Position numbers and translations under genes: made by a program
DNA from: Marinomonas spartinae
Lineage (GTDB): Bacteria; Pseudomonadota; Gammaproteobacteria; Pseudomonadales; Marinomonadaceae
Length of the DNA stretch: 64,000 bases
NCBI RefSeq assembly: GCF_016461715.1
Contig: NZ_JAEMUI010000008.1
Coordinates: 99,914-163,913, forward strand
Direction of reading: 5' to 3'
Notes under the pieces: model-generated
Databases searched by the model: none
Seen by the model: the letters and a program-made list of their open reading frames with translations, nothing else
Told to the model about the DNA's origin: nothing
Part shown: positions 54,516 to 61,978 of the stretch, piece after piece
Position numbering within the stretch: the first letter of the stretch is position 1
Layout: each line of letters opens with the position of its first letter

Positions 54516-55277
54516 GTGTTAGAAGAGCAAGTTGCCAAGGTGTTGATGGAAGCGCGCCGTGAATGCACTGCTATCCCTTTGATAGAAGCGCTTTCCATGG
54601 AGAATGTTGCTTTTGGTTATCAGGTGCAAAAAGCCGTGATTGACCTAAACCAACAAGCGGGCAATAAGTTAATAGGCTGGAAAGTGGCGCTGTCTAGCCA
54701 GCCAGCCCTAGACCGTTTTGCCTTACAGGAGCCGATTTATGCGCCCCTATTTGTCGACAATATTCTGTCTGGTGAGTTAACTCGAAAGCAAGTTATTGCC
54801 CCTAAAATTGAATCTGAAATGGTCTTTGTTTTGGGCAAAAGCCTCACTGGAAGTCATGTCTCGGATGATGAGATACTGGCTGCCATTGCGTGGATGGCAC
54901 CCGCGATTGAGGTCGCCGATTGTCGTCTCCAAGGTTGGAAGTTTGATATTAGCCATTTTGTGTCTGACAATGCCGCAGCGGGGTTTTATCAAGTCGGTCA
55001 ACTGGTTCCGTTTGATACCAATACGCTTGAAAAGTCCGGTTATTCCTGTCTGCTGGAAACCGACATCACAAGTGACGTCGGCTCTGCGGAGAATGTCTTG
55101 GGTGGGCCGCTTGTTTCTGTGGTACGCATGATACGAGGCATATTGGCTATTTTTGGCGAAGTAAAAACTGGACAACAGTTTTTGAGTGGTTCTTTGACCA
55201 AGCCTGTTGATATGATTCCGGGACAGACCTATCGTCTCCAGTTACTTGATCAGACGGTAGCACTTCAATATAAGTAA
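54516..55277 (+). CDS. 2-keto-4-pentenoate hydratase/oxaloacetate decarboxylase family (MhpD-like)
   Basis: The 253-residue protein fits the MhpD/DmpE/DmpH family: GYQVQKAVIDL, the KLIGWKVALSS strand, PIYAPLFVDNIL, the metal-ligand region IESEMVFVLGKSL (E-x-E) near residue 100, and the lysine-containing WKFDISHFVSDNAAAGFYQVG. It would hydrate a 2-hydroxypenta-2,4-dienoate, or decarboxylate an oxalocrotonate; the two cannot be told apart here. GTG 54516 has AGGAG six bases upstream. No mhpE/mhpF aldolase or acylating dehydrogenase gene follows, so later steps must be encoded elsewhere. Confidence 0.88.
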   Translation: MLEEQVAKVLMEARRECTAIPLIEALSMENVAFGYQVQKAVIDLNQQAGNKLIGWKVALSSQPALDRFALQEPIYAPLFVDNILSGELTRKQVIAPKIESEMVFVLGKSLTGSHVSDDEILAAIAWMAPAIEVADCRLQGWKFDISHFVSDNAAAGFYQVGQLVPFDTNTLEKSGYSCLLETDITSDVGSAENVLGGPLVSVVRMIRGILAIFGEVKTGQQFLSGSLTKPVDMIPGQTYRLQLLDQTVALQYK

Positions 55278-55292
55278 CTTATAGGTAACGAT

Positions 55293-55691
55293 ATGACGGA
55301 TAAATTTGATAAAGGCCTTGCTACCCGTAAAGCGGTGTTAGGGGAAGACTACGTTAATAACTCGATCAATAATGCCACTCATTTTACACGTCCACTTCAG
55401 CAGTTGGTCACGGAATATTGCTGGGGCGATGTTTGGCAACGGGAAGGCTTAGCCAAGCGCGAGCGGAGCTTAATTAATTTGTCGATGATCTCCGCTCTGA
55501 ATCGTCCCCATGAGTTGGCCTTGCATGTGCGCGGTGCCGTGAACAATGGCGTCACCGTCGCAGAAATTCGTGAAATTTTATTGCAGGTAGCGATTTACTG
55601 TGGTGTGCCCGCGTCGATTGATGCTTTTCGGACGGCAGGAACCGTATTAAAAGAAATGGGATTGGATTTGGATGCACCAGATCTAGCCTAA
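55293..55691 (+). CDS. Carboxymuconolactone decarboxylase family protein
   Basis: The 132-residue protein aligns with PcaC-type decarboxylases: RKAVLGEDYVNNSINNAT near the start, RERSLINLSMISALNRPHEL near 75-95 and GVTVAEIREILLQVAIYCG near 105-123, with the family histidine in LALHVRGA. It lacks the Cys-x-x-Cys of AhpD-type members. PcaC acts in the ortho (protocatechuate) pathway, whereas its neighbours are meta-pathway enzymes, so its substrate is probably a related acid and not carboxymuconolactone itself. Confidence 0.87.
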   Translation: MTDKFDKGLATRKAVLGEDYVNNSINNATHFTRPLQQLVTEYCWGDVWQREGLAKRERSLINLSMISALNRPHELALHVRGAVNNGVTVAEIREILLQVAIYCGVPASIDAFRTAGTVLKEMGLDLDAPDLA

Positions 55692-55774
55692 GCCTCGTCT
55701 AATGATATGACTTTCTTCTTTATCGTTAAAACCATAAAGCAGAAAGTCATTAAAAATATAAAAAGAGAAAGACC

Positions 55775-57205
55775 ATGCTGAAACCCAGTTACCCGTTTTA
55801 TTTGGCAAATGAAGCTGTGTATGCCAACACGGATTTGTCGGTTCACAATAAGTATTCCTACGAAGTAGCGACGAAAGTGGCGATGGCCAGTACGGCCGAT
55901 ATTGATCGAGCCATTGCTGCCGCAGATGGGGCAAAAGACGCTATGAAAGCCATGCCTGCATACCAACGCCAAGCTATTTTGCAGCATTGTATTGCACGCT
56001 TTAAAGAACGTTTTGAAGAGTTGGCTTATGCGCTTTGTATTGAAGCCGGTAAGCCGATTAAAGACTCTCGCGGAGAAGTAACGCGATTGATCGACACCTT
56101 CCAAATTGCGGCGGAAGAAGCCACCCGTATTTATGGTGAAGTGATGCCGATGGATATTTCTGCTCGTGCAGCGGATTACCAAGGAATGTGGAAGCGCGTT
56201 CCCATTGGCCCATGCTCGTTTATTTCTCCATTTAATTTTCCCTTGAATTTGGCAGCTCATAAAATTGCCCCAGCCATCGCAGCGGGCTGTCCTTTTGTGC
56301 TTAAACCAGCCAGTTTAACGCCCGTTAGTGCCTTGATTGTCGGCGAGATCTTGGCAGAAACCGACTTGCCAAAAGGGGCCTTTTCGATTCTTCCCTGTCA
56401 TCGTGAAGGGGCGGATTTATTTACCACGGACGAACGTTTAAAACTGCTGAGTTTTACTGGTTCGCCCGATGTGGGTTGGGCATTGAAAGCGAAAGCGGGT
56501 AAAAAGCCCGTTGTGCTGGAATTAGGGGGCAATGCGGCTTGTATTGTCGATGAAGGTACAGACCTTGATGATGCGGTGCAACGTATTGTATTTGGTGCTT
56601 ATTATCAATCGGGTCAAAGTTGTATCAGTGTACAGCGTATTATCGTGCATGAGTCTCTTTATGACGATCTAAAACAGCGCTTAACCTCTGCTGTTAAAGC
56701 GTTGGTATCGGGTGATCCATTGGATGAAAAGACCTTTATTGGTCCGATGATTAGCGAAAAAGAAGCGCAGCGTTTACATACTTGGATCGAAGAAGCCGTT
56801 GCTGGTGGAGCGAACGTTCTGGCCGGTGGTCAGCGCACTGGAGCAATGTTGGATGCGACCTTGATGGAAAACGTTGATCCTGCTATGTCGGTGTCTTGCC
56901 AAGAAGTGTTTGGCCCCGTGGCAATATTGTCGTCGTTCCGTGATTTTGACGTGGCATTAGCTGAGGTAAACAATTCCGTGTTTGGTTTGCAAGCCGGTAT
57001 CTTTACCAAAGACATCTATAAAGCCTATAAAGCGTGGGATGTACTTGATGTGGGTGGTGTCGTGATTGGCGATGTGCCTTCATGGCGAGTGGATCATATG
57101 CCCTATGGTGGTGTAAAGGACAGTGGTTTGGGTCGTGAAGGGATTCGCTTTGCGATAGAAGACATGACGGAAATGAAGCTGATGGTTTTACGCACTCCCA
57201 AGTAA
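55775..57205 (+). CDS. NAD(P)-dependent aldehyde dehydrogenase (third)
   Basis: The 476-residue enzyme has the fold motifs SPFNFPLNLAAHK near residue 150, FTGSPDVGW, general base glutamate in LELGGNAACIV and nucleophile cysteine in SGQSCISVQR. It is from a different branch than the other two: GQSCISVQR and the C-terminal MPYGGVKDSGLGREG resemble lactaldehyde/succinate-semialdehyde and phosphonoacetaldehyde-type dehydrogenases. It lies 83 bases after the decarboxylase-family gene and is last in the operon, ended by the hairpin at 57235. Confidence 0.92.
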   Translation: MLKPSYPFYLANEAVYANTDLSVHNKYSYEVATKVAMASTADIDRAIAAADGAKDAMKAMPAYQRQAILQHCIARFKERFEELAYALCIEAGKPIKDSRGEVTRLIDTFQIAAEEATRIYGEVMPMDISARAADYQGMWKRVPIGPCSFISPFNFPLNLAAHKIAPAIAAGCPFVLKPASLTPVSALIVGEILAETDLPKGAFSILPCHREGADLFTTDERLKLLSFTGSPDVGWALKAKAGKKPVVLELGGNAACIVDEGTDLDDAVQRIVFGAYYQSGQSCISVQRIIVHESLYDDLKQRLTSAVKALVSGDPLDEKTFIGPMISEKEAQRLHTWIEEAVAGGANVLAGGQRTGAMLDATLMENVDPAMSVSCQEVFGPVAILSSFRDFDVALAEVNNSVFGLQAGIFTKDIYKAYKAWDVLDVGGVVIGDVPSWRVDHMPYGGVKDSGLGREGIRFAIEDMTEMKLMVLRTPK

Positions 57206-57234
57206 TGTACATGACGAAATAAGAAGCAAAAGAC

Positions 57235-57257
57235 AAGGCGCTAAGGGCGCCTTTTCT
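57235..57257 (+). terminator. Intrinsic terminator of the degradation operon
   Basis: AAGGCGC (57235-57241) pairs with GCGCCTT (57247-57253) around a 5-base loop, followed by TTCTTTT. A second stem AAACAATGG/CCATTGTTT (57345-57379) lies further on, before the convergent porin gene. Confidence 0.75.
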
Positions 57258-57412
57258 TTTGCACTTTTTTTAGGTGCATAGGCTAAAGCACAGTGGATAT
57301 AGAATATTGGTCTTTTGGGATTCAGCTAGAAGAGCTGGAAGGGGAAACAATGGCCTGAAGGGAAAGCAGACCATTGTTTTCATTGCGCTTGCAGATAGGG
57401 TGTTATGCCGGC

Positions 57413-58711
57413 TTAAAACGGCATGATGGCGATGACTTGAGAATACACATTGGTATTATCATTGCCTTGAACGCTGCTGCTGGATTTTGGTTTGTAGAAA
57501 CCAACTACAGGCGAAATGATCAGATGATCGTTGACTGCCCATTGCATCCATAGATCGACCTCTTTTGCATTGTTCGTTCCCGTATCATTTTTGGTTTTCG
57601 TAAAGTCAAAATACAAGGCACCGACACTGACTTTGTCTGTTGGGGTTGCTGAGAGTTGAATGGATTGAATATCGGAATCGATAGAGGCTCCTGATGGGCC
57701 AGCATAGTTAGCGGCTACCTCTCCCTGGAACCAGGTGCCATAACCACGGCTGAATCCATAGAAAAGAGGGTCATAGCCTTCTCCGTATCGAGTAAAGCGA
57801 TAGTGAAGGCTTGGAGACCAGGCAATTTGATCAAAGGTCCAGCCAACTTCGGCATACCATGCTTTCGCGTTTTTGGAGTTATCCCCTTGTATTTGTTTGA
57901 CGTATTGTGCCGATAAGAATAATGGCTTTATGCCAGCGTCTCCTTGATAGCGTACGCTCATGGTTTTTTGCCCATCGCGTTTGTTTAAGCCAAAGAAGTT
58001 TGCTTCTTTTTGATTAACACTTAACCCTCTATTGAATAAAAAGCCGACCACGCCATATTTATTGTGGTTTTCGATATTGATCCCCGCCATCTCTGTGCTG
58101 GCCTGTGCTGCATTGTTTGATTGGAGCCAGTAAATATCAGAGCGCCAGCCTTTATCGCCACCTAAGCGCAGGATCGCGGTATTATGAAAGGATTTTCGCG
58201 CTGCAAGCCAGTAGGCGCCTCCACGGTTAGGGTGTACTCCAGCAGCTTGACCATCTAGGCCTTTGCCCATGTTTAGAGCATCATTATTGATGATGAAGCC
58301 ATTACCGACGACAAATCCTTGTCTACCTGTTGAGAATTCAATATTTTTTGTACGATAGCCGATGAATAAATCTTCGATATTGGTTTTACGTTCACTGCCA
58401 GTTGTCAGGCCAGCAGCATCGCCATCTCCCCAGGTACCACTGGAGATAGCATTAATCGTACTGAAAAACGTACCGTTGGCGGCTTTTTGATCACCAGAAA
58501 GCCCAAATTTGATAAAACCCTCTTGCCAAGAGGGAGACTTATGAGGGTTACCATATGTCTCTTGACTATGAAATGCCCCTACATCGGCTTCGCCATTGAA
58601 AGATAAATGCTGGTTGTCTTTATCTATCAGGGTATAGGCATGGCTTAGTAATGGCGCTCCTAGCAGAGCGGTACAGATGCCTAACTTACTTATCTTAAAA
58701 AGTGGTCTCAT
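57413..58711 (-). CDS. OprD-family outer-membrane porin
   Basis: The 432-residue protein has a Sec signal peptide (residues 1-24, cleavage after SHA) and a body of amphipathic strands with aromatic girdle residues, ending in Phe (IAIMPF), the mark of an outer-membrane barrel. NIEDLFIGYRTKNIEFSTGR near residue 105 resembles OprD/PhaK-type channels, which import single amino acids or aromatic acids. ATG 58711 is taken over 58768 because the longer form would add a charged extension before the signal peptide. Convergence on the degradation operon suggests it admits the operon's substrate. Confidence 0.85.
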   Translation of the reverse strand: MRPLFKISKLGICTALLGAPLLSHAYTLIDKDNQHLSFNGEADVGAFHSQETYGNPHKSPSWQEGFIKFGLSGDQKAANGTFFSTINAISSGTWGDGDAAGLTTGSERKTNIEDLFIGYRTKNIEFSTGRQGFVVGNGFIINNDALNMGKGLDGQAAGVHPNRGGAYWLAARKSFHNTAILRLGGDKGWRSDIYWLQSNNAAQASTEMAGINIENHNKYGVVGFLFNRGLSVNQKEANFFGLNKRDGQKTMSVRYQGDAGIKPLFLSAQYVKQIQGDNSKNAKAWYAEVGWTFDQIAWSPSLHYRFTRYGEGYDPLFYGFSRGYGTWFQGEVAANYAGPSGASIDSDIQSIQLSATPTDKVSVGALYFDFTKTKNDTGTNNAKEVDLWMQWAVNDHLIISPVVGFYKPKSSSSVQGNDNTNVYSQVIAIMPF

Positions 58712-58793
58712 GTTTTTGCTCTCATTTTTTGGTTTTTTCAGAAACATGTAATGCACGGATAAGAACATAGTAAAAAATGACCATCAATTCAAT

Positions 58794-58816
58794 TTATTAT
58801 CACATTATGATAATAA
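58794..58816. promoter_or_regulatory. 9-bp palindrome upstream of the porin gene
   Basis: TTATTATCA and TGATAATAA flank CATTA. It lies 83 bases before the porin start codon within an AT-rich stretch and is a candidate operator. It contains GATAAT but does not match a Fur box over its full length. Confidence 0.4.
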
Positions 58817-58940
58817 AAAATTCAAAATGTGCCATTTTTTGTTATTTTTTCTTTTAAATATCAATTTTTTGGCGTGGGTAAAACTTATGAACTCGTTATA
58901 GATTTGTTCTAAGTTGGTCGATTAACTAATGGAGGTCGCT

Positions 58941-59930
58941 CTATGGCAGAGGGTGGCGGATATGGCTTACGTTGCGTTTCCATATTTCGGTACACAGGTA
59001 TTTGGCTACTAGCACCAAGGCGAAGAGAGCCTGGCTTGAAATGAGAGCGAGCAACATACCTTCAGGAAATGGGAGAAAAGCTCGATAGGCAATACATAAA
59101 AAGCCAATGCACATGACGTATAGACAGCGCTGAAGTTGACTCAATCTTGATGTGAAGAGATCCGTTGTCATGAAGATTAGTCCAAAGATAAAGCCTCCCA
59201 TGAGCATATACGATAGGTAACCATGAAGAGGTAGGCCGATCTTTTGATGGAAGAGCGTATAGCTAATAGCACTGGCGGCTAAACCAATGAGGATGGGGAG
59301 CATTTTTATTAGCCTGAAAGAGCGTAGCAGTAGACAAGAAAGACATAGTCCTAGTTTAGAGGTTTCACCAATGCTGCCTTGCCACTGTCCTAAAAAGAGT
59401 TGGGTGAGTGATAAGGACGAATGGGGTATAAGATCAAAGTGGTGACTCAGGGAGAGTTTCAATAATGGAGTCGCAGAGGAGATAGCGTCAATATCTGGAT
59501 GGTATTGGCTGTAATGAATCATTGGCAAGTGGATGATGAATAGAACAAGCCTTGAAGCAATGGCACCATTTAAATAAAACACGTAATGTTGATGTTTAAT
59601 CTTCGCGGTAGAAATAAGATTGCCAATTAAAAAACAGACAAAAACATCCAAGTAGGAGACATGATAAGGCACTATGCAGAGAAAGATAATGCTACTAAAA
59701 AGAATGTCTTGCGAGGATTTTATGGACAGCTTGTCGGTGACTTTTTCAATGCCAAAGTGATAAATCAGATAAAACAGTCCGCCTGCTAGGGCGATAGCGG
59801 CGCATTTACCAACAAGAGAAATGAGCACCTGATCATCTTGGCCCGTTGGCTGGTAAGTGAGCATTTGATTGATGATGCCTAAAACCATCACAGGCGCAAT
59901 TGCGATGATAAATTTTGTTATGATTTTCAT
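58941..59930 (-). CDS. NqrB/RnfD-family flavin membrane protein of the iron-uptake operon
   Basis: The 329-residue protein has eight to ten helices and follows the NqrB/RnfD family: a flavinylation motif D148-A-I-S-S-A-T154 with Thr154 as probable covalent FMN site, LFLGQWQGSIGETSKL near 179-194 (NqrB GSxGETS), the FMTTDLFTSRL segment and FPEGMLLALI near the end. ATG 59930 is chosen because an upstream TTG (59948) falls inside a hairpin. In Ftr iron systems electrons come from the FtrD polyferredoxin; this protein takes the corresponding place, so it probably moves electrons across the membrane for iron reduction or release. No other Nqr/Rnf subunit is adjacent. Confidence 0.82.
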   Translation of the reverse strand: MKIITKFIIAIAPVMVLGIINQMLTYQPTGQDDQVLISLVGKCAAIALAGGLFYLIYHFGIEKVTDKLSIKSSQDILFSSIIFLCIVPYHVSYLDVFVCFLIGNLISTAKIKHQHYVFYLNGAIASRLVLFIIHLPMIHYSQYHPDIDAISSATPLLKLSLSHHFDLIPHSSLSLTQLFLGQWQGSIGETSKLGLCLSCLLLRSFRLIKMLPILIGLAASAISYTLFHQKIGLPLHGYLSYMLMGGFIFGLIFMTTDLFTSRLSQLQRCLYVMCIGFLCIAYRAFLPFPEGMLLALISSQALFALVLVAKYLCTEIWKRNVSHIRHPLP

Positions 59931-59941
59931 AAGGGAAAGAA

Positions 59942-59961
59942 AGCGCAACAGGTGTTGCGCT
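59942..59961 (-). terminator. Intercistronic hairpin with T-rich tail inside the iron operon
   Basis: AGCGCAACA and TGTTGCGCT (as read on the + strand) form a 9-bp stem with only two bases between the arms. On the minus strand it is followed by TTTCTTTCCCTT and then the ATG of the NqrB-like gene. It could act as a partial terminator that lowers expression of that gene relative to p19. Confidence 0.6.
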
Positions 59962-59973
59962 ATGTATGGCCTG

Positions 59974-60516
59974 TTATGCTTGTGGGTATTTGAATTTAAA
60001 GGTTAACTCAAACGGTTTGAACCAAGCAGGTACCCCGGTTGCTTTATCGATATGACGTAAAAATCCTTTCTCATCCGGTGCTGTATATTTCAAATGAACC
60101 ACATAGGTTCCTTTGCCTGCTAATTTCACCGAGTGTGCATAATGAGGGCCATCTGCTGCGGTCATTGGAAGCATTTGGCCAAACTTCATAAAGTGGGTGT
60201 CACCAACTTTCGTAACTACGTAATCCACACTCACATAAGGAATCCATGCACCGTTCGGAAAGCCCCATTTATTGTCTTGAGTGGCATGCACATCTGATTC
60301 TAGGTGGACAACATCTTTACCCATCACCATGGATGTTGGGGAGGGCTGTGTCTTGATGTTCAATAAATAAGACGAAGCAATCTCCATCCCATCTTTATGA
60401 ACTGGGCCTCCGACAGGGTATTCACGTGCACTGGCGTATTGGCTGATGAGGGCCGCACCACAGCAGATAGCGGTTAAAGACAAGGCTTTTTTAATATTAT
60501 TACTCGTGACTTGCAT
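59974..60516 (-). CDS. P19/Tp34-family periplasmic iron-binding protein (FtrA-like)
   Basis: P19 proteins bind iron and copper in the periplasm and work with an Ftr1 permease. The 180-residue precursor has a Sec signal peptide (cleavage after ASA, residue 30). The mature part keeps the metal ligands by pattern: KDGMEIASSY (Met44/Glu45), VHLESDVHA (His71), FGQMLPMTAADGPHYAHSV (Met115/118, His125) and FLRHID (His155). AGGA precedes ATG 60516, and the start overlaps the ftr1-like gene by 17 bases. Confidence 0.92.
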   Translation of the reverse strand: MQVTSNNIKKALSLTAICCGAALISQYASAREYPVGGPVHKDGMEIASSYLLNIKTQPSPTSMVMGKDVVHLESDVHATQDNKWGFPNGAWIPYVSVDYVVTKVGDTHFMKFGQMLPMTAADGPHYAHSVKLAGKGTYVVHLKYTAPDEKGFLRHIDKATGVPAWFKPFELTFKFKYPQA

Positions 60517-61339
60517 GTTGTTTTTCCTTAGTTGCGTAATAGGTGTGTTTAAGCCGATATGTTGTGAAAGAAATCACCAATAAAACGGCACACCAAGTTA
60601 CTAGTTGAATCCCCATAGGGGTTGCCGTATAGCCAATAACAGAATGGGCGAGTACACCAGCCCAACTGTTACTGGATAATAAAAATGAGCTGTTCCAAAC
60701 TTGCGAACCCCACTGTGGGAGGAAGCCAATATTGGCAAGAATGCCAACAGCTTGGCTGGACAAGCCCGCAGCGATGATGGATAAAATAAGGTTGCTAGAT
60801 GAGAAAATATGGCGCAGAGGGATCATAACGATGCCTCGGTATAAAGTATAAGTCACTAGGATGCCCAATAAGACACCGGACAGGCCGCCAATGAGCATAC
60901 TATTCTCCGTTAAACTGGAAGATAAGAAGAGGCTATACAGGAACAAAACCACTTCTGACCCTTCTCGTAACACGGCGATGGCGATAACAATGGTGATGGC
61001 GAAGCCGCCTTTACCATCAAGTAATAGGCTTTTGACATGCTGTCGGTTTTTTTCTGCCATCTCTCTGCCTTTGACCGACATCCAAACCGTTTGCCAAGCC
61101 AACATCATTGTCGCGGTCAATAAAATAACGGCGGTAAAGATCTCTTGCCCATAACCAGACAGCGATGATTCGACTAAACTGGTGAATTTCGCCAGCATAA
61201 TGGCACCGATCAGACCAAGAACGATGCCGCTTATCACTTGAGCGCGAATGGCTAGCCCTTTGCAAGCCGCGCTGACGATCGAAATAATCAACCCTGCTTC
61301 TAGCACTTCTCTAAAGACGATCAATAAAACAGCAATCAT
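60500..61339 (-). CDS. FTR1-family high-affinity iron permease (FtrC-like)
   Basis: The 279-residue membrane protein has about seven helices and the two RExxE iron-coordinating motifs of this family: Arg10-Glu-Val-Leu-Glu14 and Arg125-Glu-Gly-Ser-Glu129. It carries iron across the inner membrane, in the known model as Fe(III) after oxidation by the periplasmic partners. AAGGA precedes ATG 61339, 12 bases after the cupredoxin gene. Confidence 0.94.
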   Translation of the reverse strand: MIAVLLIVFREVLEAGLIISIVSAACKGLAIRAQVISGIVLGLIGAIMLAKFTSLVESSLSGYGQEIFTAVILLTATMMLAWQTVWMSVKGREMAEKNRQHVKSLLLDGKGGFAITIVIAIAVLREGSEVVLFLYSLFLSSSLTENSMLIGGLSGVLLGILVTYTLYRGIVMIPLRHIFSSSNLILSIIAAGLSSQAVGILANIGFLPQWGSQVWNSSFLLSSNSWAGVLAHSVIGYTATPMGIQLVTWCAVLLVISFTTYRLKHTYYATKEKQHASHE

Positions 61340-61351
61340 AGTGAAGAATCC

Positions 61352-61684
61352 TTATGGCTTTTTGGCGATTAGCGTGCCTGTCACATGGTCGCTATAGTCA
61401 TTGAAGAAGGTATATTTCCCCGCTTCTAATGGGCCAGTAAAAACTGAAATTTGGCCATTTGGCACAGCGATCTTTTCGAACTTCATGTCATAGCTTTCTA
61501 ACTCTGCGACCTGTTGTGTTTTATTAACGAGCTTTATTTGAATGCGTTTATTAGCTGGGACGGTAAGTTGTTTAGGGGAAAAGCCTGCTGGGGTCAGTGT
61601 TAGCTGAAGTACCAAACGTTCCGCATAAGCGGGGAGACAAGCACTCGAAAACAGTATGGCTAAAAGCAAATTACGTAATGGCAT
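61352..61684 (-). CDS. Small periplasmic cupredoxin-like protein (FtrB-like)
   Basis: The 110-residue precursor has a signal peptide (residues 1-21, cleavage after AYA). The mature domain is an EfeO/cupredoxin-type Greek-key fold: LTLTPAGFSPKQLTVPANKR, a VELESYDMKFEK-like strand (AELESYDMKFE) and YTFFNDYSDHVTGTLIAK at the end. The copper ligand set is only partly visible: a histidine near the end, Asp where a Cys might be expected. FtrB of Brucella and Bordetella is of this type. ATG 61684 is preferred over 61750 since it opens the signal peptide; a Fur box lies upstream. Confidence 0.87.
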   Translation of the reverse strand: MPLRNLLLAILFSSACLPAYAERLVLQLTLTPAGFSPKQLTVPANKRIQIKLVNKTQQVAELESYDMKFEKIAVPNGQISVFTGPLEAGKYTFFNDYSDHVTGTLIAKKP

Positions 61685-61735
61685 GGGCAGTTTCTCTTTA
61701 GACGGCAGTAAAAGAACAAAGATGTAAAAAATATT

Positions 61736-61754
61736 GATAATTGTTATCATTATT
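61736..61754. promoter_or_regulatory. Fur box of the iron-uptake operon
   Basis: GATAATTGTTATCATTATT matches the 19-base Fur consensus (GATAATGATAATCATTATC) at 15 positions. It ends 52 bases upstream of the cupredoxin start codon. Repression by Fur under iron-replete conditions follows from this. Confidence 0.85.
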
Positions 61755-61978
61755 ATATTTTTGTTTTATTCTTATCCTGTCGAAGCCCTACGTCAATTTG
61801 TTAAAGATAGCTTCCTGTTTTTATCGGTAATATTTACAGTGGCTATCTATAGTTCAAAAAATATGCAGATAGTTGCTAAAAGAATCTGCCGTCAAGGCAT
61901 TTGTTCGAATATGAGGAAAAATAAATGAGAGGATAGACAGAAGTGGGATCTCCCCTCAAGAAGAGGGGAGTAGTAAAC

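Noticed and set aside
58794..58816. Second Fur box upstream of the porin
   Set aside because: The palindrome contains GATAAT but does not align with the 19-base Fur consensus over its length.
61734..61928. 64-residue hydrophobic frame on the + strand next to the Fur box
   Set aside because: It starts at a TTG within the Fur-box region, has no ribosome-binding site, and its first residues simply translate the AT-rich promoter DNA.
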